Both the position numbers and the translations under genes were made by a program. This document shows positions 11,490 through 22,808 of a stretch of DNA of 64,000 nucleotides, in pieces. The stretch lies in NCBI GenBank assembly GCA_028023455.1, contig JAQFVV010006637.1, positions 126,001 to 190,000 of the forward strand, read 5' to 3'. Position 1 is the first letter of the stretch, and every line of letters starts with the position of its first letter. The stretch is from Epiperipatus broadwayi (taxonomy: Eukaryota > Onychophora > Udeonychophora > Euonychophora > Peripatidae). The notes beneath the pieces are model-generated. The model had not been told where the DNA came from and ran no database searches. It worked only from the letters and a program-made list of their open reading frames with translations.

Positions 11490-12159
11490 ATATATATGTA
11501 AAACCATAAAACAATACAGTACTAGATTAAATTCAAAATTTTACCAAAATCCTTACACAACCATGGTTTCATCTACTACAAATAGACCTTCTCAAGTGAA
11601 AATCAACCTAAAGGAAAACATATATATATACAAACAAACAAACCTTCCCATAATTCATTTCAAACTCCACCTTCCCTTAATATCAAAAGAAGTCTTCATA
11701 AGATTGATAGCCTCAGAATCAAGGAGTTTTATCATCAAAGTCTCCTTTATTCTTCTTTTTAACTCATTCTTTTCATAAAAAATAACCGAAGCATTGTCAA
11801 ACAATATTCTATGACCTGTATTCAATTCATGAATATATAAAGCTGAGTTAAGATACCTATGTTTAACTCTACTTATATGAACCTTAACCCTTTCCTTAAG
11901 GCTAAATTTACTCTGGCCTACATAAAATTTACCACAACTACATGGAATTTTATAAACAATACCAGGAATAGACCTACTATCAATAGACTGCTTTGAACCA
12001 TTAAGTAATGAATTCAAATCAGAACCTTTCCTCCATGCAACCTTCTTTCCACCTAACAAATGACTATTCCTATAAACAAATTATAAATTGATGCTTTAAA
12101 TGGTAAAGAAATAATATCATCCTTACAACAAAATTCTTATCATCCAAATCATGACTATA

Positions 12160-12160
<1 letters not shown>
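11490..12160 (-). mobile_element. Penelope-like element family A, 5'-truncated copy
   Basis: It carries the GIY-YIG coding region (11655-12059) and a 3' flank (11520-11640) that matches the pair at 24240-25640. The upstream edge runs into an (AT)n tract at 12165. No reverse-transcriptase core remains. Confidence 0.75.
11655..12059 (-). pseudogene. PLE GIY-YIG endonuclease domain (truncated)
   Basis: The 134-residue frame matches the C-terminal endonuclease of Penelope-like elements. GIVYKIPCSCGKFYVG at about residues 33-48 carries both the GIY-like and YVG parts of the motif. LKERVKVH follows with the expected Arg. An HELNTGH segment and an acidic/basic tail (NELKRRIKE) complete the fold region. 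In intact PLEs this nuclease nicks DNA to prime reverse transcription. Here the reverse transcriptase upstream is missing, so the copy is a dead fragment even though this domain is open. The ATG given is only the first in the open frame and is not a real start. PLE identity is very likely. Confidence 0.8.

Positions 12161-12161
<1 letters not shown>

Positions 12162-12220
<59 letters not shown>
12162..12220. repeat. (AT)n microsatellite
   Basis: Uninterrupted TA dinucleotides flank the truncated PLE, a common landing site or by-product of insertions in this window. Confidence 0.95.
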
Positions 12221-12223
<3 letters not shown>

Positions 12224-12507
12224 AAAGGTGCAATTGTCACATATTTTTAAATTGTAAAGCAAATTATTATTATTTTCTAAAACTTTTTCCAAGATAGCCT
12301 AGATATGGCATACTTAAACTAAATTTACTTTCACACTTTAAAGACCTTTCTCATTACTATTAGATTTGATTTATCAACTGAAAGTTAAATAGTCAACTTA
12401 AATCTTAAGCCTATGTCATCTTGGTAAAATAATAATACTAAAAGCATATGCAGCTTTCGATCTATTTCTAATATATAGTCCACTATTGCAAAATTAAACA
12501 TTCTTAG

Positions 12508-12618
12508 GATTGGATGTGCAAAACGAATGAAGACTGCAAGATTTCATAAGAGGGTATTTTATAGTGAATTTTATCTCAAAGACATTCTAAAGAAATACCG
12601 TGTCAATTGTTTCCATTG
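12508..12618 (+). CDS. Candidate upstream exon of the lipoxygenase gene
   Basis: The segment is open, preceded by TTCTTAG and followed by a strong GTAAGA donor. Translation gives about 37 residues rich in basic and aromatic positions (AKRMKTARFHK, then KDILKKYRVNC). It ends in phase 2, and the next exon (16123) begins by completing a codon with one base, so the two join in frame (giving Cys-Glu). Intron length would be 3.5 kb. I do not recognise a domain. A place in the linker before the catalytic domain is plausible but inferred from phase and splice sites only. It could be a chance open stretch. Confidence 0.4.
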
Positions 12619-12903
12619 GTAAGATACAGTAGAAAACAGAATAAGATCGAAGAATCACAATTAGACACGGTGTTGAAGTATTTCAGAAAGAAAAGGTTTC
12701 TGCTGAAGAAACTAAAAGATAACATCGTCAAATATCAAGTAAAACAGAAAAATGGATCAGCATGTTCTATATGTGGACATATATGTGGTTCAGAGATTGG
12801 TTTTATAGTCACCACAAAAACTATTTCTAAAGCAGTTTTTTCTCTTTTTTTGTGTTTGAATGGCCATACCCATTTACAAATACCTAGTTATTATTATTAT
12901 TAT

Positions 12904-13197
12904 TCCAAAAAATTTGGGCTGAGTCAAACCACTATGAATAGGTATAACCATATAGATATATTCTAAATTAATAGCATTGAGATAACTTTCAGCAAATTCT
13001 TGACAGAATCATAGTGCAAAATTAATTAACTAACTATGTCGGGAGCAGCATGAATATACAGTTTATAAAATATGCAAATTATTGCAGTGAAAAATGTAAA
13101 TTATGAAGATTAGTTTACTCAGTGCTATTAAGTTAGAATATATCTATATGGTTATACCTTTTCATAGTGGTTTGACTCAGCCCAAATTTTTTTGAGT
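12904..13197. mobile_element. Small inverted-repeat element (MITE-like)
   Basis: Arms of about 80 bases at 12904-12980 and 13115-13197 are inverse copies, sharing TTTGGGCTGAGTCAAACCAC and TATAACCATATAGATATATTC. They are separated by about 130 bases. No coding sequence is present. The left arm lies inside a short open frame that is therefore not a gene. Confidence 0.7.
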
Positions 13198-13230
13198 ATT
13201 TCATTAATATATGAAAAGAGTTTAATATTA

Positions 13231-13233
<3 letters not shown>

Positions 13234-13263
<30 letters not shown>

Positions 13264-13264
13264 T
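13234..13264. repeat. (ATT)n microsatellite
   Basis: It abuts the 3' tail of the minus-strand SINE. A second (ATT)n tract at 13364-13380 lies on its other side. Confidence 0.9.
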
Positions 13265-13267
13265 TAA

Positions 13268-13358
13268 GTGTCATAGCATCGGCCGGGACGTGAACCTGCA
13301 ACCCGGGCAACTGCCTGCAAGTGCAGGGCAGTCACACTGACCTCTCGACCTCCAATGC
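13268..13358 (-). mobile_element. tRNA-derived SINE, family S1
   Basis: The minus strand starts GCATTGGAGGTCGAGAGGTC, a good A box, and contains a GGTTCACGTCCC-like B box. It ends GATGCTATGACAC, the shared 3' end of the family at 29861, 59938 and (partial) 14290. A long arm between the boxes suggests a class II (Leu/Ser-like) tRNA origin. This is the most GC-rich short block nearby. Confidence 0.75.
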
Positions 13359-13429
13359 AAGACTATTATTATTATTATTATTTAAGCAGAGAGATTTGAA
13401 TGTAGGATTTTTCAGTCTATATTTGTTCT

Positions 13430-13885
13430 CCATTTCATCTCAAGAACCCGATATGCATGACCACATACATGTGAAATAGATAGATGACCCCCAATTTATG
13501 TATTATGTGCAAAAGCAGCATTCATTAGTTGGGACAGATCATAATCTCCCAAACATAAATCTATACAATCAATGCTCAGTTTATAGTAAGATAGCAATTC
13601 CTTAAACTTTAGGCTTCAATTCTCCCCTCCAACTATGCAACTGTTCATTTCATTGAAATACAGATGATAGTTAGAAGGATGAGAAGATTGAAATCTGTCT
13701 AGTAAAGTTTAAGGAATTGCTACTTTAATATAAACTGAGCACTGATTGTATATTTCTGTGGGAAATTATGATCTGATCCTACTGAAGAGTGCTGGTCCTG
13801 CATGAAATACATATATAGGGGATCATCTATCTTTTTCACATGTATATGGTCATATTTATTGGTTGCTTGAGATGGAATGGCAGAT
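13430..13885. mobile_element. Palindromic element family G
   Basis: The left arm (13430-13640) and right arm (13690-13885) are diverged inverse copies, sharing ATGGTCATGCATAT/ACATGTATATGGTCAT, GCTCAGTTTATA and CCTTAAACTTTA with its inverse. Related copies lie at 19030-19450, and fragments at 23400-23500 and 33490-33640. No open frame is present. Confidence 0.7.
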
Positions 13886-13974
13886 TAGTATAGATATATG
13901 AGACATTCAGTGTAAGCAAATTACATATTGTCTTATAAGCAAATTACATATTATTTATATTATATATGATAGAA

Positions 13975-14215
13975 TCCATTAAATTAAATAATCAATAAAG
14001 CAAGTCATATATAGCATGACATTGCTTTTATAAGCTTGTATTTAAAATTTGTAATATAGAGAGTGTACCAATAGCATTAAGAGAAAATATTTAAAATCTC
14101 TATCTGGAACATTCCTATCCCCAGACCAATTGGTTTCGAGCTTATGGCTCACACTATCAATTAAGAGCTTGTTTCAAATATTCATACACTCTCTATATTA
14201 AATTTAAATAATATT
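13975..14215. mobile_element. Inverted-repeat element related to family I
   Basis: Terminal segments containing TATAGAGAGTGTA (about 14055) and TACACTCTCTATA (about 14190) are inverse copies. Between them is a block like family I read in reverse (CCCCAGACCAATTGG, TTTCGAGC). In this copy the CUGAUGA box is mutated while GAAA, a ten-base palindrome and stem II remain. Confidence 0.55.
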
Positions 14216-14289
14216 GAATTACATTAGATCAAAAGTTCCAAATGTGGAGTACATCCTTAATGGAGGAACAATTTGACTTTTTAAAAAAA

Positions 14290-14358
14290 AATGTGTCAAA
14301 GCATTGGCCAGGAAGCTTGTAATGCAGCTGTGCTAACCACTTGGCCACTGATGCTTGA
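14290..14358 (-). mobile_element. SINE S1 fragment
   Basis: The minus strand has the A box TGGCCAAGTGG and ends AATGCTTTGACAC like the other copies. The B-box part is deleted. Confidence 0.6.
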
Positions 14359-14359
14359 C

Positions 14360-16122
14360 AAAAGTAATTCGAGAATGAGTTATTAACAATGCAATTTTTT
14401 GAAATTTTTTTGAGTTAATAACAGTGAATTTGAAAGCCCACTAATTGTTCTTATATCTTATTATTCGTAAATTAAGCTAAGAATGTTTTTTAAATTTTCC
14501 TTTTTTCTGCACCATGTTCTTCTCAGTACCTTTTTTCTGTTTAGATAATCTTTACTCCTTATTTTCTATTGTTACTCGGAGCAAGTTAAGTGGCTTGAAA
14601 TTCCATTGTACTTCAACTGTTCTTTTGTTAATAGTTTTTTAGGATTCTTCTACATAAATAGGAGTTCACTTTTTGAATAACAAGAATTATATGCAATGGG
14701 TGGGGGAGGCGTCAGGTTTTTAGAGATGCTTAGGTGGGCCATGACCCACCCCCCCCAAAGGCTGCTAACCACTGCATTAGATTCCTTTCTTTCTTCCTCA
14801 ATGCATAGCCAAATTGTAAATTGATTAAAATCAAAATGGTTAGAGAGTTTGAAAAACATATAAATTATAATTCATGGATATTTGTACAGTTTGGTGGAAA
14901 ATAGACATTATAGACAATTGAATGATTTATACAGGGTAAACAATTTTACACTTATGATAATAGTTTATTTAGCATTTAGTAGCTATTCATTTGCTTCATT
15001 TTGTCCAATGAAGTCAGTGAAGAATAATTAAATAAACAAATACAATTTTGAATATTTGTAATGAAATAAATGACTTATATTGTATTCTTTTTCAAACAAA
15101 ATATAACATTACTTAATGAATAAATAAATATGAACAGAGAGTATTTACAATAAAATAGATTAATTAATAATAAGAATTACAGGATCCTAACCTTAATATT
15201 TCTAAACTTTATTAGATTTAAATAGAAACACACCAAGCAAGATATAGCAACAATATAATTTGTAAAAAATTCATAAAAGAACATGCAAAAACTGATTTCA
15301 AATTCCTGAGTGGATAATAGTTAAAATGAAACTTGAAGAGTAGAGCAAACATAGTGAATCTATAAATTACAACTATGCAGTTTATAATCAGTGTGTAAGT
15401 TTAATTTTAAATTCTAGAGTAAATAATTATTAAAACAAAATATAGAGAATTGAACAAATATGGATTTAATGATTCATAGGACATATAAAAATAATAGAAA
15501 ATATAATAATATGTAAAAAAATATGGCAAATAAATATTTAAAACCAAAGCTTTAGGAAGCTTAAAATTAACATACGAAAGGATAAAATTCTACTATGTAT
15601 TATTTGTTTTCATTCACACATGTGTTTGCATAAAATGCAGTTGTTCTGATAGAGAGGTTTGTGGGGTATTAACCCTTCAACATTGAATTAATACGATATG
15701 ATAGGATAACCAAAAAAATCTATGTTTATAAGATCATATTATATAGTGAAGTATTTATTCTTTTTTATCAGTATGGACTTTTTCATCATTACAATATATG
15801 TGTTTGTTGAAATACTTTCCTGGATAATGTATATCAAATGTTTTATTTTTATGGATTATCTCTACTGTTAAAAAAAGGGAAGGGGGCAGAAAAGAATAAA
15901 GGGAAAAAGAAGGTGATTAGTTTAATTGTAATTGAAAAAAATTTTTTTTTCTGTTCTAGATCAGTTTTCTCTATTCTTATGCTATGGGAGCCATCTGGTG
16001 GAAAACTTGCTAATGAAATTTGATTTTAACACAAAGCCATAGCAAAAAAGATATTAATTTTGTACTTTCCTTTTTTATATAACGAATATTAACTACAGTA
16101 TTAACAAATTGTTTCTTTTTAG
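14360..16122. other. Intronic/intergenic AT-rich region
   Basis: Apart from the possible hAT end there is no recognisable feature. If the exon at 12508 is real, this is intron. Confidence 0.4.
14690..14785 (-). mobile_element. Possible hAT-type transposon end
   Basis: The minus strand reads CAGTGGTTAGCAGCCTTTGG, resembling the CAGNGGTTCTCAACC end common in hAT elements, then a G run and GGGTCATGGCCCACC. The partner end was not found. Confidence 0.25.
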
Positions 16123-16238
16123 TGAAAATCATGAAGAAGTTACGTCAGAAGCATCAAGTGGCCTATCTAGTTCTTCTTTCTTAGATGGAATTAAGAATGG
16201 ATTTTTTTCAGTTTACCATAGTTTATTACTTGGAAAAG
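16123..16238 (+). CDS. Lipoxygenase, exon (linker region)
   Basis: The acceptor TTTCTTTTTAG precedes the exon and the donor AAAAG|GTGAAA follows it. The exon completes a split codon with its first base and leaves one base at the end, phase 1. This matches the next exon at 18137, where the joined codon is Gly. It encodes about 38 residues, acidic and Ser-rich at first (ENHEEV, then SSGLSSSS). A more hydrophobic stretch (FLDGIKNGFFSVYHSLLLGKG) begins with FLDGIKNGFF. This part has no motif of its own. In lipoxygenases the segment before the catalytic domain is poorly conserved, so assignment rests on the in-frame join to the next exon. No start codon or PLAT domain is seen within the window. 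Confidence 0.65.
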
Positions 16239-17084
16239 GTGAAAATTTATATTTATACTTAGTTATGAAACAAATTAAAAGAAAATTTGACATTAATTGA
16301 GAATGAAATGCAAAATTTTAAAGTTTTCATTCATATAATTATTTCTGTATTGTACACAATTATCCATAAAAGAGATTATTAATCAATATATATATATTTA
16401 AATTTCATTTTAATAATTAATTAATTTGTTAAATATTACTATCAAATAGATGTCCTGCACCACATGATCTAAAGATTTTAGATTAAAACTTAACCTGTTT
16501 CTTCATGATCAGATAACATGGTTTCAATTATAATGACATGTATTAAACAATTAATTATTCAGTTTTGTCCTTTAAATGAGGCATATAATTTTTTTATCTG
16601 TCTAATAATTATAATTTTGATTAAATATAAAACTTAGCTTAGTATGGCTAGATTTAGAACATATATTAAGAGTAAATAAACTAATGCTAATATCAAGAGT
16701 TCAGAAACTACTTGTTGGCTTACTAAATATGAAGTTTAAGATTAGATCTTATAATGAAAAGTTTTTGCAAAATGTAAACAGTTGGATTTATAAAGCTCTC
16801 TCTATGTTTGTTAAAGATTAAATGATTTTTTTAGAATAACCATAAAGATAACTACCCTGAGTTTCATGATCTCGTAAGATATTCTGTGCACAAAAGAAAA
16901 AAAATGTTTTTCTTTTCCTTGTAAATATAAAAACTTTTAATAAACATTCAATGAGTAATAAAAAAATAATTTTAAAGTTATATAATTATGTACTCTACAC
17001 AATATAAAAATTACTCTGACGCAAAAAATCAATACAAATAAGTTAAAACTTATTATTTATTTTTTATAAATCTCATATATACTT

Positions 17085-17290
17085 TGATGCAATTTTGATA
17101 TAATTCCTCATTTATTTTTCTAACAGTTTCGACTGCCCTGCAGTCTTCATCAGAGCTACAACATTTAAACATGTAATCATATAAACATTGTTTATATTTT
17201 ATATATTTTTATTTTTTTAAGATAGGTCAAAATTATTAGAAAAATAAAGGAGGAATTATTGCATTAAAGTGTTTATAAGGAGATTTATAA
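17085..17290. mobile_element. Inverted pair, family E
   Basis: Arms sharing CACTTTAATGCAAT-type sequence and AATTCCTC(C)TTTATTTTTCTAA with their inverse face each other at about 17085-17125 and 17235-17275. The left arm carries a hammerhead-like motif. The same family forms the pair at 41667-41862. Confidence 0.6.
17122..17153 (-). ncRNA. Hammerhead-like motif, family E
   Basis: Minus strand: CUGAUGA plus one A, stem II GACUG/CAGUC... closed by a short CAGGG-type loop (up to five pairs), then GAAA, C, and GUU. Stem I is weak (about two pairs). A decayed copy of the same box lies at about 17415-17452. Confidence 0.4.
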
Positions 17291-17628
17291 AAAAATAATA
17301 TATATAAATATATAAAGAAATTAAAAAAAAGTAAAGGAAAAGATATCATATAATACTAAATCATCTATGCACTTTACTATTGTTACAGAAAGTTTTATTT
17401 ACCACCCTCTTTTACAATTACAGTTTTGATTGCACCAGCAATCTTATTCAGAACTACAATATAATACAAACATATGAATATAAATATACATGAACATATA
17501 ATTTACATTCTATTTAATATTAATATTTTAATATTAAAATAAATAAAGGAGAAGATAGGTAAACTTAGCAGATATTTAAACTATTATTTCCAGGAACTTC
17601 CATGTAGTAAAAATATAATAGCTAAAAT

Positions 17629-17671
17629 AGCTGACGTTCCAATACAATAACAAGTACATTCCTCAGAGTGT
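17629..17671 (-). ncRNA. Hammerhead-like motif, family H
   Basis: Minus strand: CUGAGGA plus A, imperfect stem II UGUAC/GUAUU, GGAA in place of GAAA, then CGUC and AGCU. The core is slightly decayed. Confidence 0.35.
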
Positions 17672-17995
17672 CTTCTTCTCCAAATCATAAGAATGCATAT
17701 GGTGAGATTTAAAATCGTTATTTTTTTTCCTTTTGTTATTTTCTCCTCTTTCTCAAATTCTATTGGTTGATAAGTTTTAAAAAATATTTTATTCTCCAAT
17801 AACTGTTTCCAAATATTGTTAATTTTCTTCAATTCATACTTCTCATTTATGCTGTTAGGCCTTTTAAAAAAATCTGTATAGATTCCCTTAAAATTTCTTG
17901 ACCAATAGAATTTAAGAATGAGGAGAAAATAGCAAAAGAAAAAAATAACGATTTTAAATCTCACCACACACATTCTTATGATTTGAGAAAGAAGA

Positions 17996-18036
17996 AGCTT
18001 GAGGAAAGTACTTGTTATTGTACTGAAATGTCAGCT
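17996..18036 (+). ncRNA. Hammerhead-like motif, family H
   Basis: Stem I AGCU, UGAGGAA (the first C of the core is lacking), stem II AGUAC/GUACU with loop UUGUUAUU, GAAA, U, GUC, then stem I AGCU. Stem I pairs over four bases and stem II over five. Confidence 0.45.
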
Positions 18037-18136
18037 ATTTAGCTGTTATATTTTTATTAAAGCTCCTGGAAATAAAATATATATATAGAGAGAACAAAAA
18101 CATTTTAAAACATCTTATTAATTAAATATTCTTTAG

Positions 18137-18300
18137 GAGATGTCTATGAATGGGAAAAATATAAAAGGCTGAAATCAAATCCAGACTATTGTTTAGAAAA
18201 ACTTCCTGCACATGTGAAATTATTGCCACATAAAGAACTTTTGCCTCCTTTTCGATTTGGGCAATTAGTTCAGAGAGGTTTTGAAGCTTTACAAAATCAG
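18137..18300 (+). CDS. Lipoxygenase, exon (start of catalytic domain)
   Basis: The acceptor ATTCTTTAG precedes the exon and the donor CAG|GTAAGT follows it. It enters in phase 1 (joined Gly) and leaves in phase 0. The 54 residues begin DVYEWEKY, the Tyr-x-Trp block with which lipoxygenase catalytic domains commonly start. They continue through EKLPAHVKLLP and end VQRGFEALQNQ. Lipoxygenases insert molecular oxygen into polyunsaturated fatty acids using a mononuclear non-haem iron. This exon holds none of the iron ligands. The order of conserved blocks matches animal lipoxygenases and continues directly at 36687 without a missing segment. The intron that follows is 18.4 kb and full of repeats. 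Family identity is strong once joined to the next two exons; the subtype (5-LOX-like, allene-oxide-synthase fusion or other) cannot be told. Confidence 0.8.
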
Positions 18301-19029
18301 GTAAGTTTGGAACTATCTTTTTTTTCTATTAGTTAGGTAGTTATTTGCAAAAGAAGTTTATAGACAGAGTAGTTTATTTTGTAATTTAATTTACTGTAAT
18401 TTATTTTATATATATATAAATATATATTATTTCCGGGGTCCCCAGGAAGGGCGTTGGCCCCGGTTGAAAACATTAAAACCGAAAAGTTTTAAGATTTAAA
18501 TTTCAGGGGGTTTGCCTTTGTCTCTGGTCTTTTGTTCTCTGGTTCCTGATTTTGGGTAGAGTTATCACTCTGGATATGATCCAGTACTAGAAAATCTATT
18601 TTATGCCTGAATCTATAGATGGAGTGGAGGCTGATGATGATGAGTGTTGTTTATGTATTAATTCATTCTCCTAACATGTGGAGATTACATATATTAAGAA
18701 GTTTAAATTTTTAATGAGATTGTAAATTTTATAGGTATGGTATGTGATATGTTAGAGAGATGGATGATAATATTAAAAATTTCACTCTCCTCCATATATA
18801 GATTAGTCTAAATAGATTTTTATATAGGTTATGATTGTATTCTATAAAATAAATTGGTTAAAGAGTTGTTAAGAGTGTTTATTGAAGATTTTTAAAAAAT
18901 TTAATTATTTTAGGGGATATGTTTTATTAAAAAGTGTTAAATTATGTAAGTATATTTGTATAAAAATATGTATTTTATATATTTAACCCGTGCAAATCTT
19001 CGTTTTAACATATATATATATACTTAAGC

Positions 19030-19455
19030 TAGACATAATTAGAGGGAATTTGAAACCAGACTTTCAAGGTTCCTTCAGTAATCCATTCCATCTTATACAA
19101 TTGATACACATGGCCATATACACATAAAAAGATAAACGATCTCTAATATATTTCATGTTGAAACAGCACTCATCAGGTGGTCCTGATCATCATCTGCCAT
19201 ACATGTATATGATCAGTGCTCAGCTTATAATAAGATAGAAAATCTTCAAACTTTAATGGACAGACTTCAATCTTCTCCACCCTCTCCAACTCTTCAGCCT
19301 TCTGTATCATTGATAATCTGATTATGAACATGCTCAGATTTTCAATGATATGGAAAGCTAAAGAGTTGGAGAGTGACGATTAAAGCCCGTCTATTAAAGT
19401 TTGAAGATTTTTTATCTTAATATAAGCTGAACACAATAATACATATATGGGGGAG
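19030..19455. mobile_element. Palindromic element family G
   Basis: The left part (19035-19270) and right part (19350-19455) are inverse copies around CAAACTTTAATGGACAGAC and its inverse. The outer left segment (AGACTTTCAAG, CATCTTATAC) also occurs at 33495-33560. Confidence 0.65.
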
Positions 19456-19540
19456 AAGAAACTGGGGAAAAATAGGTGGGTAAAAAAATAAATAATATAT
19501 ATAGAGGGAGGATAAACTGGGCAAAAAGAGGTATATATAT

Positions 19541-19580
19541 ATATGGGAGATGATAATCTGGACCAATTGATGAGTGATAT
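19541..19580. repeat. Direct repeat flanking the LTR-like pair
   Basis: GGGAGATGATAATCTGGACC and the following CAATTGATGAGTG occur here and twice in tandem at 23323-23405, separated by TA runs. The 3.7-kb structure sits between copies of this unit. Confidence 0.8.
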
Positions 19581-20080
19581 ATATATATTGTAACGATATA
19601 TAGATATGTCGTTACATTAATTTAAAAGAAAAACAAAGTTCGCAAATAAAAATAAATGTATTAAAAATCTATAAAAAAAACTAGACGCTAAAATTAAAAT
19701 GTTGTTAAATATATATATTCGCACAGATGCTAAACTTTCAAAATATTGTTTTCATAAATAAAAAAATATTTTTTTTTATATATATAAATAAAAAAGGGTA
19801 TTTGAACGTATTTTTTTTTTGATAAAAAAATACAAGAGTTAAATATTAAAATATTTAATATAAGTTAAAATAAAAACAGGTATTAATTAATTCCTGTAAT
19901 CTATAAATGGAAATGATTGTTTATTAATTATCTAAAAGCTGTTTAATTAAAAAGTCAGATGGAAAGTTAGATAAGAGAAGAAAGGGATTTTAGCTTGACC
20001 AATGGAAGCCAAATAAAGGCCCGGACCATAACGAAAAAACAGAACAGTGACGTTTTTGTTCATGGAATCCATAGGAGGAC

Positions 20081-20090
20081 TATAAAAAGA
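20081..20090 (+). promoter_or_regulatory. TATA box of LTR-like unit
   Basis: ACTATAAAAAG lies about 490 bases from the unit start. The equivalent box is kept in the minus arm and in the copy at 53571. Confidence 0.45.
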
Positions 20091-22798
20091 AAAAAAATAT
20101 TGAGTTTCGGGCAGAGAGAGCTTTTTCCAACTTGATTTTGGTGGGTCTGGCGACAAGACGCACTTGTCATCCTCACTCACTTATTTAAAAATGCAAAGAC
20201 TGTGATACCAGGACAGAACCAGCAACTGCCACCTCCAAAACATCAGACCGGTCTTCCAGGAAAGTCTCCATGGGAATTGCCAATGGGAACATGGACTATT
20301 ATACCGTAAGCAATAGAACTGAACAATTGTTAAAATCATAACATTAATTAAGAACTTTAAAGATTGATAAGTAAATTTATTTTTATAAAAAGGAACTTTT
20401 CTCTGACCTATGTGTCAACTAAATTGATAATGTGAAATTTTATATATGTGTGCGTTTGATAAAAAAAAAATCATTTCCATTTATTATTTATTGTATTGAT
20501 ATTTATTGTTAAATTTTAAATGAGTAAATTTTAAGTTGTTTATAGACGCTTGCATGGATTCGTTTGCGGTTAATTATATTTTGGTTTTCATATTTGATCA
20601 AAATATATAGACATTCGATAAATAATGATACCTTACGGTGAGTATCTAAAATGTATTTATTCGGATGTCTTTTAAGTTATTGGTGACAACGCAAGTATCT
20701 TATGGTGAATACTATTGGGTTACTTATAAGTTTCCCTCTGCGATTGTCGGTATCAATAATTTTGTATTTTGATCGTGTATGTTTATTTTGAAATGTTTTT
20801 GACCGTGGAATATATGTAATCGATCTATACCCAACATTTTAAAACAAATTTTATAAAATTCATTTGTACGAACGTATCTAAATGTTAAACTTAAGTTGGG
20901 CGTGAATGGCTATAGAGATTTGTAAAGTTATATTAGGGGAGGGTAATCTTAGGTTATTTGTGTCATTGTTGAATTGGGTCAATGGATTGGATATATTTGT
21001 GTAATTAGTAGATGTAGTATTGAGTTTCGCTACATTCAGAATCGCTGTATACACCGCACCAACCCTTTGCCTATGGATGGGATTGTAAGTCGGCAAAAAG
21101 GATCGCGGTCCCTTCCTATGGAGGTTTTATTTTATTGTTCTTCTTGCTATACAGACGTCATATTCCAAACGAAGTGGGAGATCACATCGCACTGCACCGC
21201 ACTACCAAGGGCGCCATCTAGGCATTTGAGCCTAGAAAAATTTATAAAGTAGGCAGATACGCGCTGTTAGGATTCCATTTTATTTACATATTTAGATCGT
21301 TAGCCCATTGTCACTAGCTCAGTGGAGATGCAGAGATAAAAATCTATAAATTTAGATATAAATATAAAAAAATAATAAAAGCCACTGCCAGAAATTAACA
21401 CAGAAAAATATTTATTTACGCACATATAAAATCATTCTAAACCCGAGGAATAAGTTTAACATTTAGATTTTTATATTAACTTTTAATTTTACATTTAAAA
21501 TAGCTTGCTATAATGTTTAATATTTTATTTAGAGGGTCGGGTATGAATAGACTACATAGGTCTGTATTTGAAAAGAAAATATTCTTCCCTGATTTAACCT
21601 TAGGCAACAAATTTCGCAATCAACTGGCGCCAATCCATCCGATACATTCATGTATTCAATGTAGCATGATACGACAACACAAAATACTATATTGTCAGGA
21701 ATGTACATCTGAACAATAAGTAGAAATAGAGAAGAGATTGATTCTCCACCAACAGGAATGTGACATCTGTTGGCAAGTAGATCAATAAACAAAAAACTCC
21801 ATAGGAATGGACTGCGGTCTTCTGCCGACTTACAAACCCATCCATAGGCAAACAGAGGGTGTGTGGCGTATATCTATAATCCTGCCCGTAGCGGACCTCA
21901 TACTACATCTACTAATTACACAAATGTATCCAATCCATTGAACCAATTCAACTATGAAACAAATAACCTAAGATTACCCTCCCTTAATATAACCTTACAA
22001 AACTATATAGCCGTTCACGCCCGACTTAAATTTATCATTTAGATATGTTCGCACAGATAACTTTTATACAATTTGTTTTAAAATGTTGGGTATAGATCGA
22101 TTACATAGATTCCACGGTCAAAAACATTTCAAAATAAGCATAAACGATCAAAATACAAAATTATTGATACCGACAATCGCAGAGGGAAACTTATAAGTAA
22201 CCCAATAGTATTCACCATAAGATACTTGCGTTGTCACCAATAACTTAAAAGACATCCGAATAAATACATTTTAGATACTCACCGTAAGGTATCATTATTT
22301 ATCGAATGTCTATATATTTTGATCAAATATGAAAACCAAAATATAATTAACCACAAACGAATCCATGCAAGCGTCTATAAACAACTTAAATTTCATACAT
22401 TTAAAATTTAAACAATAAATAATTTATACAATTAAAATAAATGGAAATGATTTTTTTATCAATAACAAACATATAAAATTAAACATCAATTGATTTTAAA
22501 CTTAAAGGTCAAATAGAAATTCCATTTTAACATTTAAATTGCTTTCACGAAAGTTCTTAATTATTTAAAAAAATTTTTTTAAGTTCATTGTCGATAGCTT
22601 ACAGTAGCAGAGTCCAGGTTCTTGTTTTATATTCCCGTGACTTCTCATTTAGAAGATAATGTTCTGGAGGTGGCATTAGCTGGTTCCTTTCGGTATCTCA
22701 ATCAGTTCATTTTTAAAAATAGAGAGAGAGTGAGGTATGTGCGTCCTACCCCATCTTTCACAACAAACAGCTGGAACTGCCCAATACTCAATATTTCT

Positions 22799-22808
22799 CC
22801 TTTTTATA
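22799..22808 (-). promoter_or_regulatory. TATA box of the inverted LTR-like unit
   Basis: The minus strand reads TATAAAAAGG, at the position matching the + strand arm. Confidence 0.4.

Larger units (their letters stand above)
17584..18075. mobile_element. Inverted pair, family H
   Basis: The left arm (17590-17760) and right arm (17920-18075) are inverse copies of about 160 bases. They share the (C)CAGGA(A/G) end, AAAAATATAA(T/C)AGCT, and CATTCTTATGATTTGAGA. They are separated by about 160 unrelated bases. Single arms are found at 45790-45945 and 47630-47745. No protein is encoded. The open frame that spans the left arm is a by-product of the repeat. Confidence 0.75.

Noticed and set aside
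12607-12966. 119-codon frame with a CSICGHICG string resembling a zinc-binding motif
   Set aside because: It overlaps a better splice donor at 12619 and runs into an inverted-repeat element at 12904. No domain follows the Cys pair.
17584-17973. 129-codon minus-strand frame with hydrophobic ends
   Set aside because: It spans one arm of the family H inverted pair and is not kept open in the other copies.
20878-21792. Several short frames inside the LTR-like pair
   Set aside because: They are not conserved as protein between the three copies of the unit.
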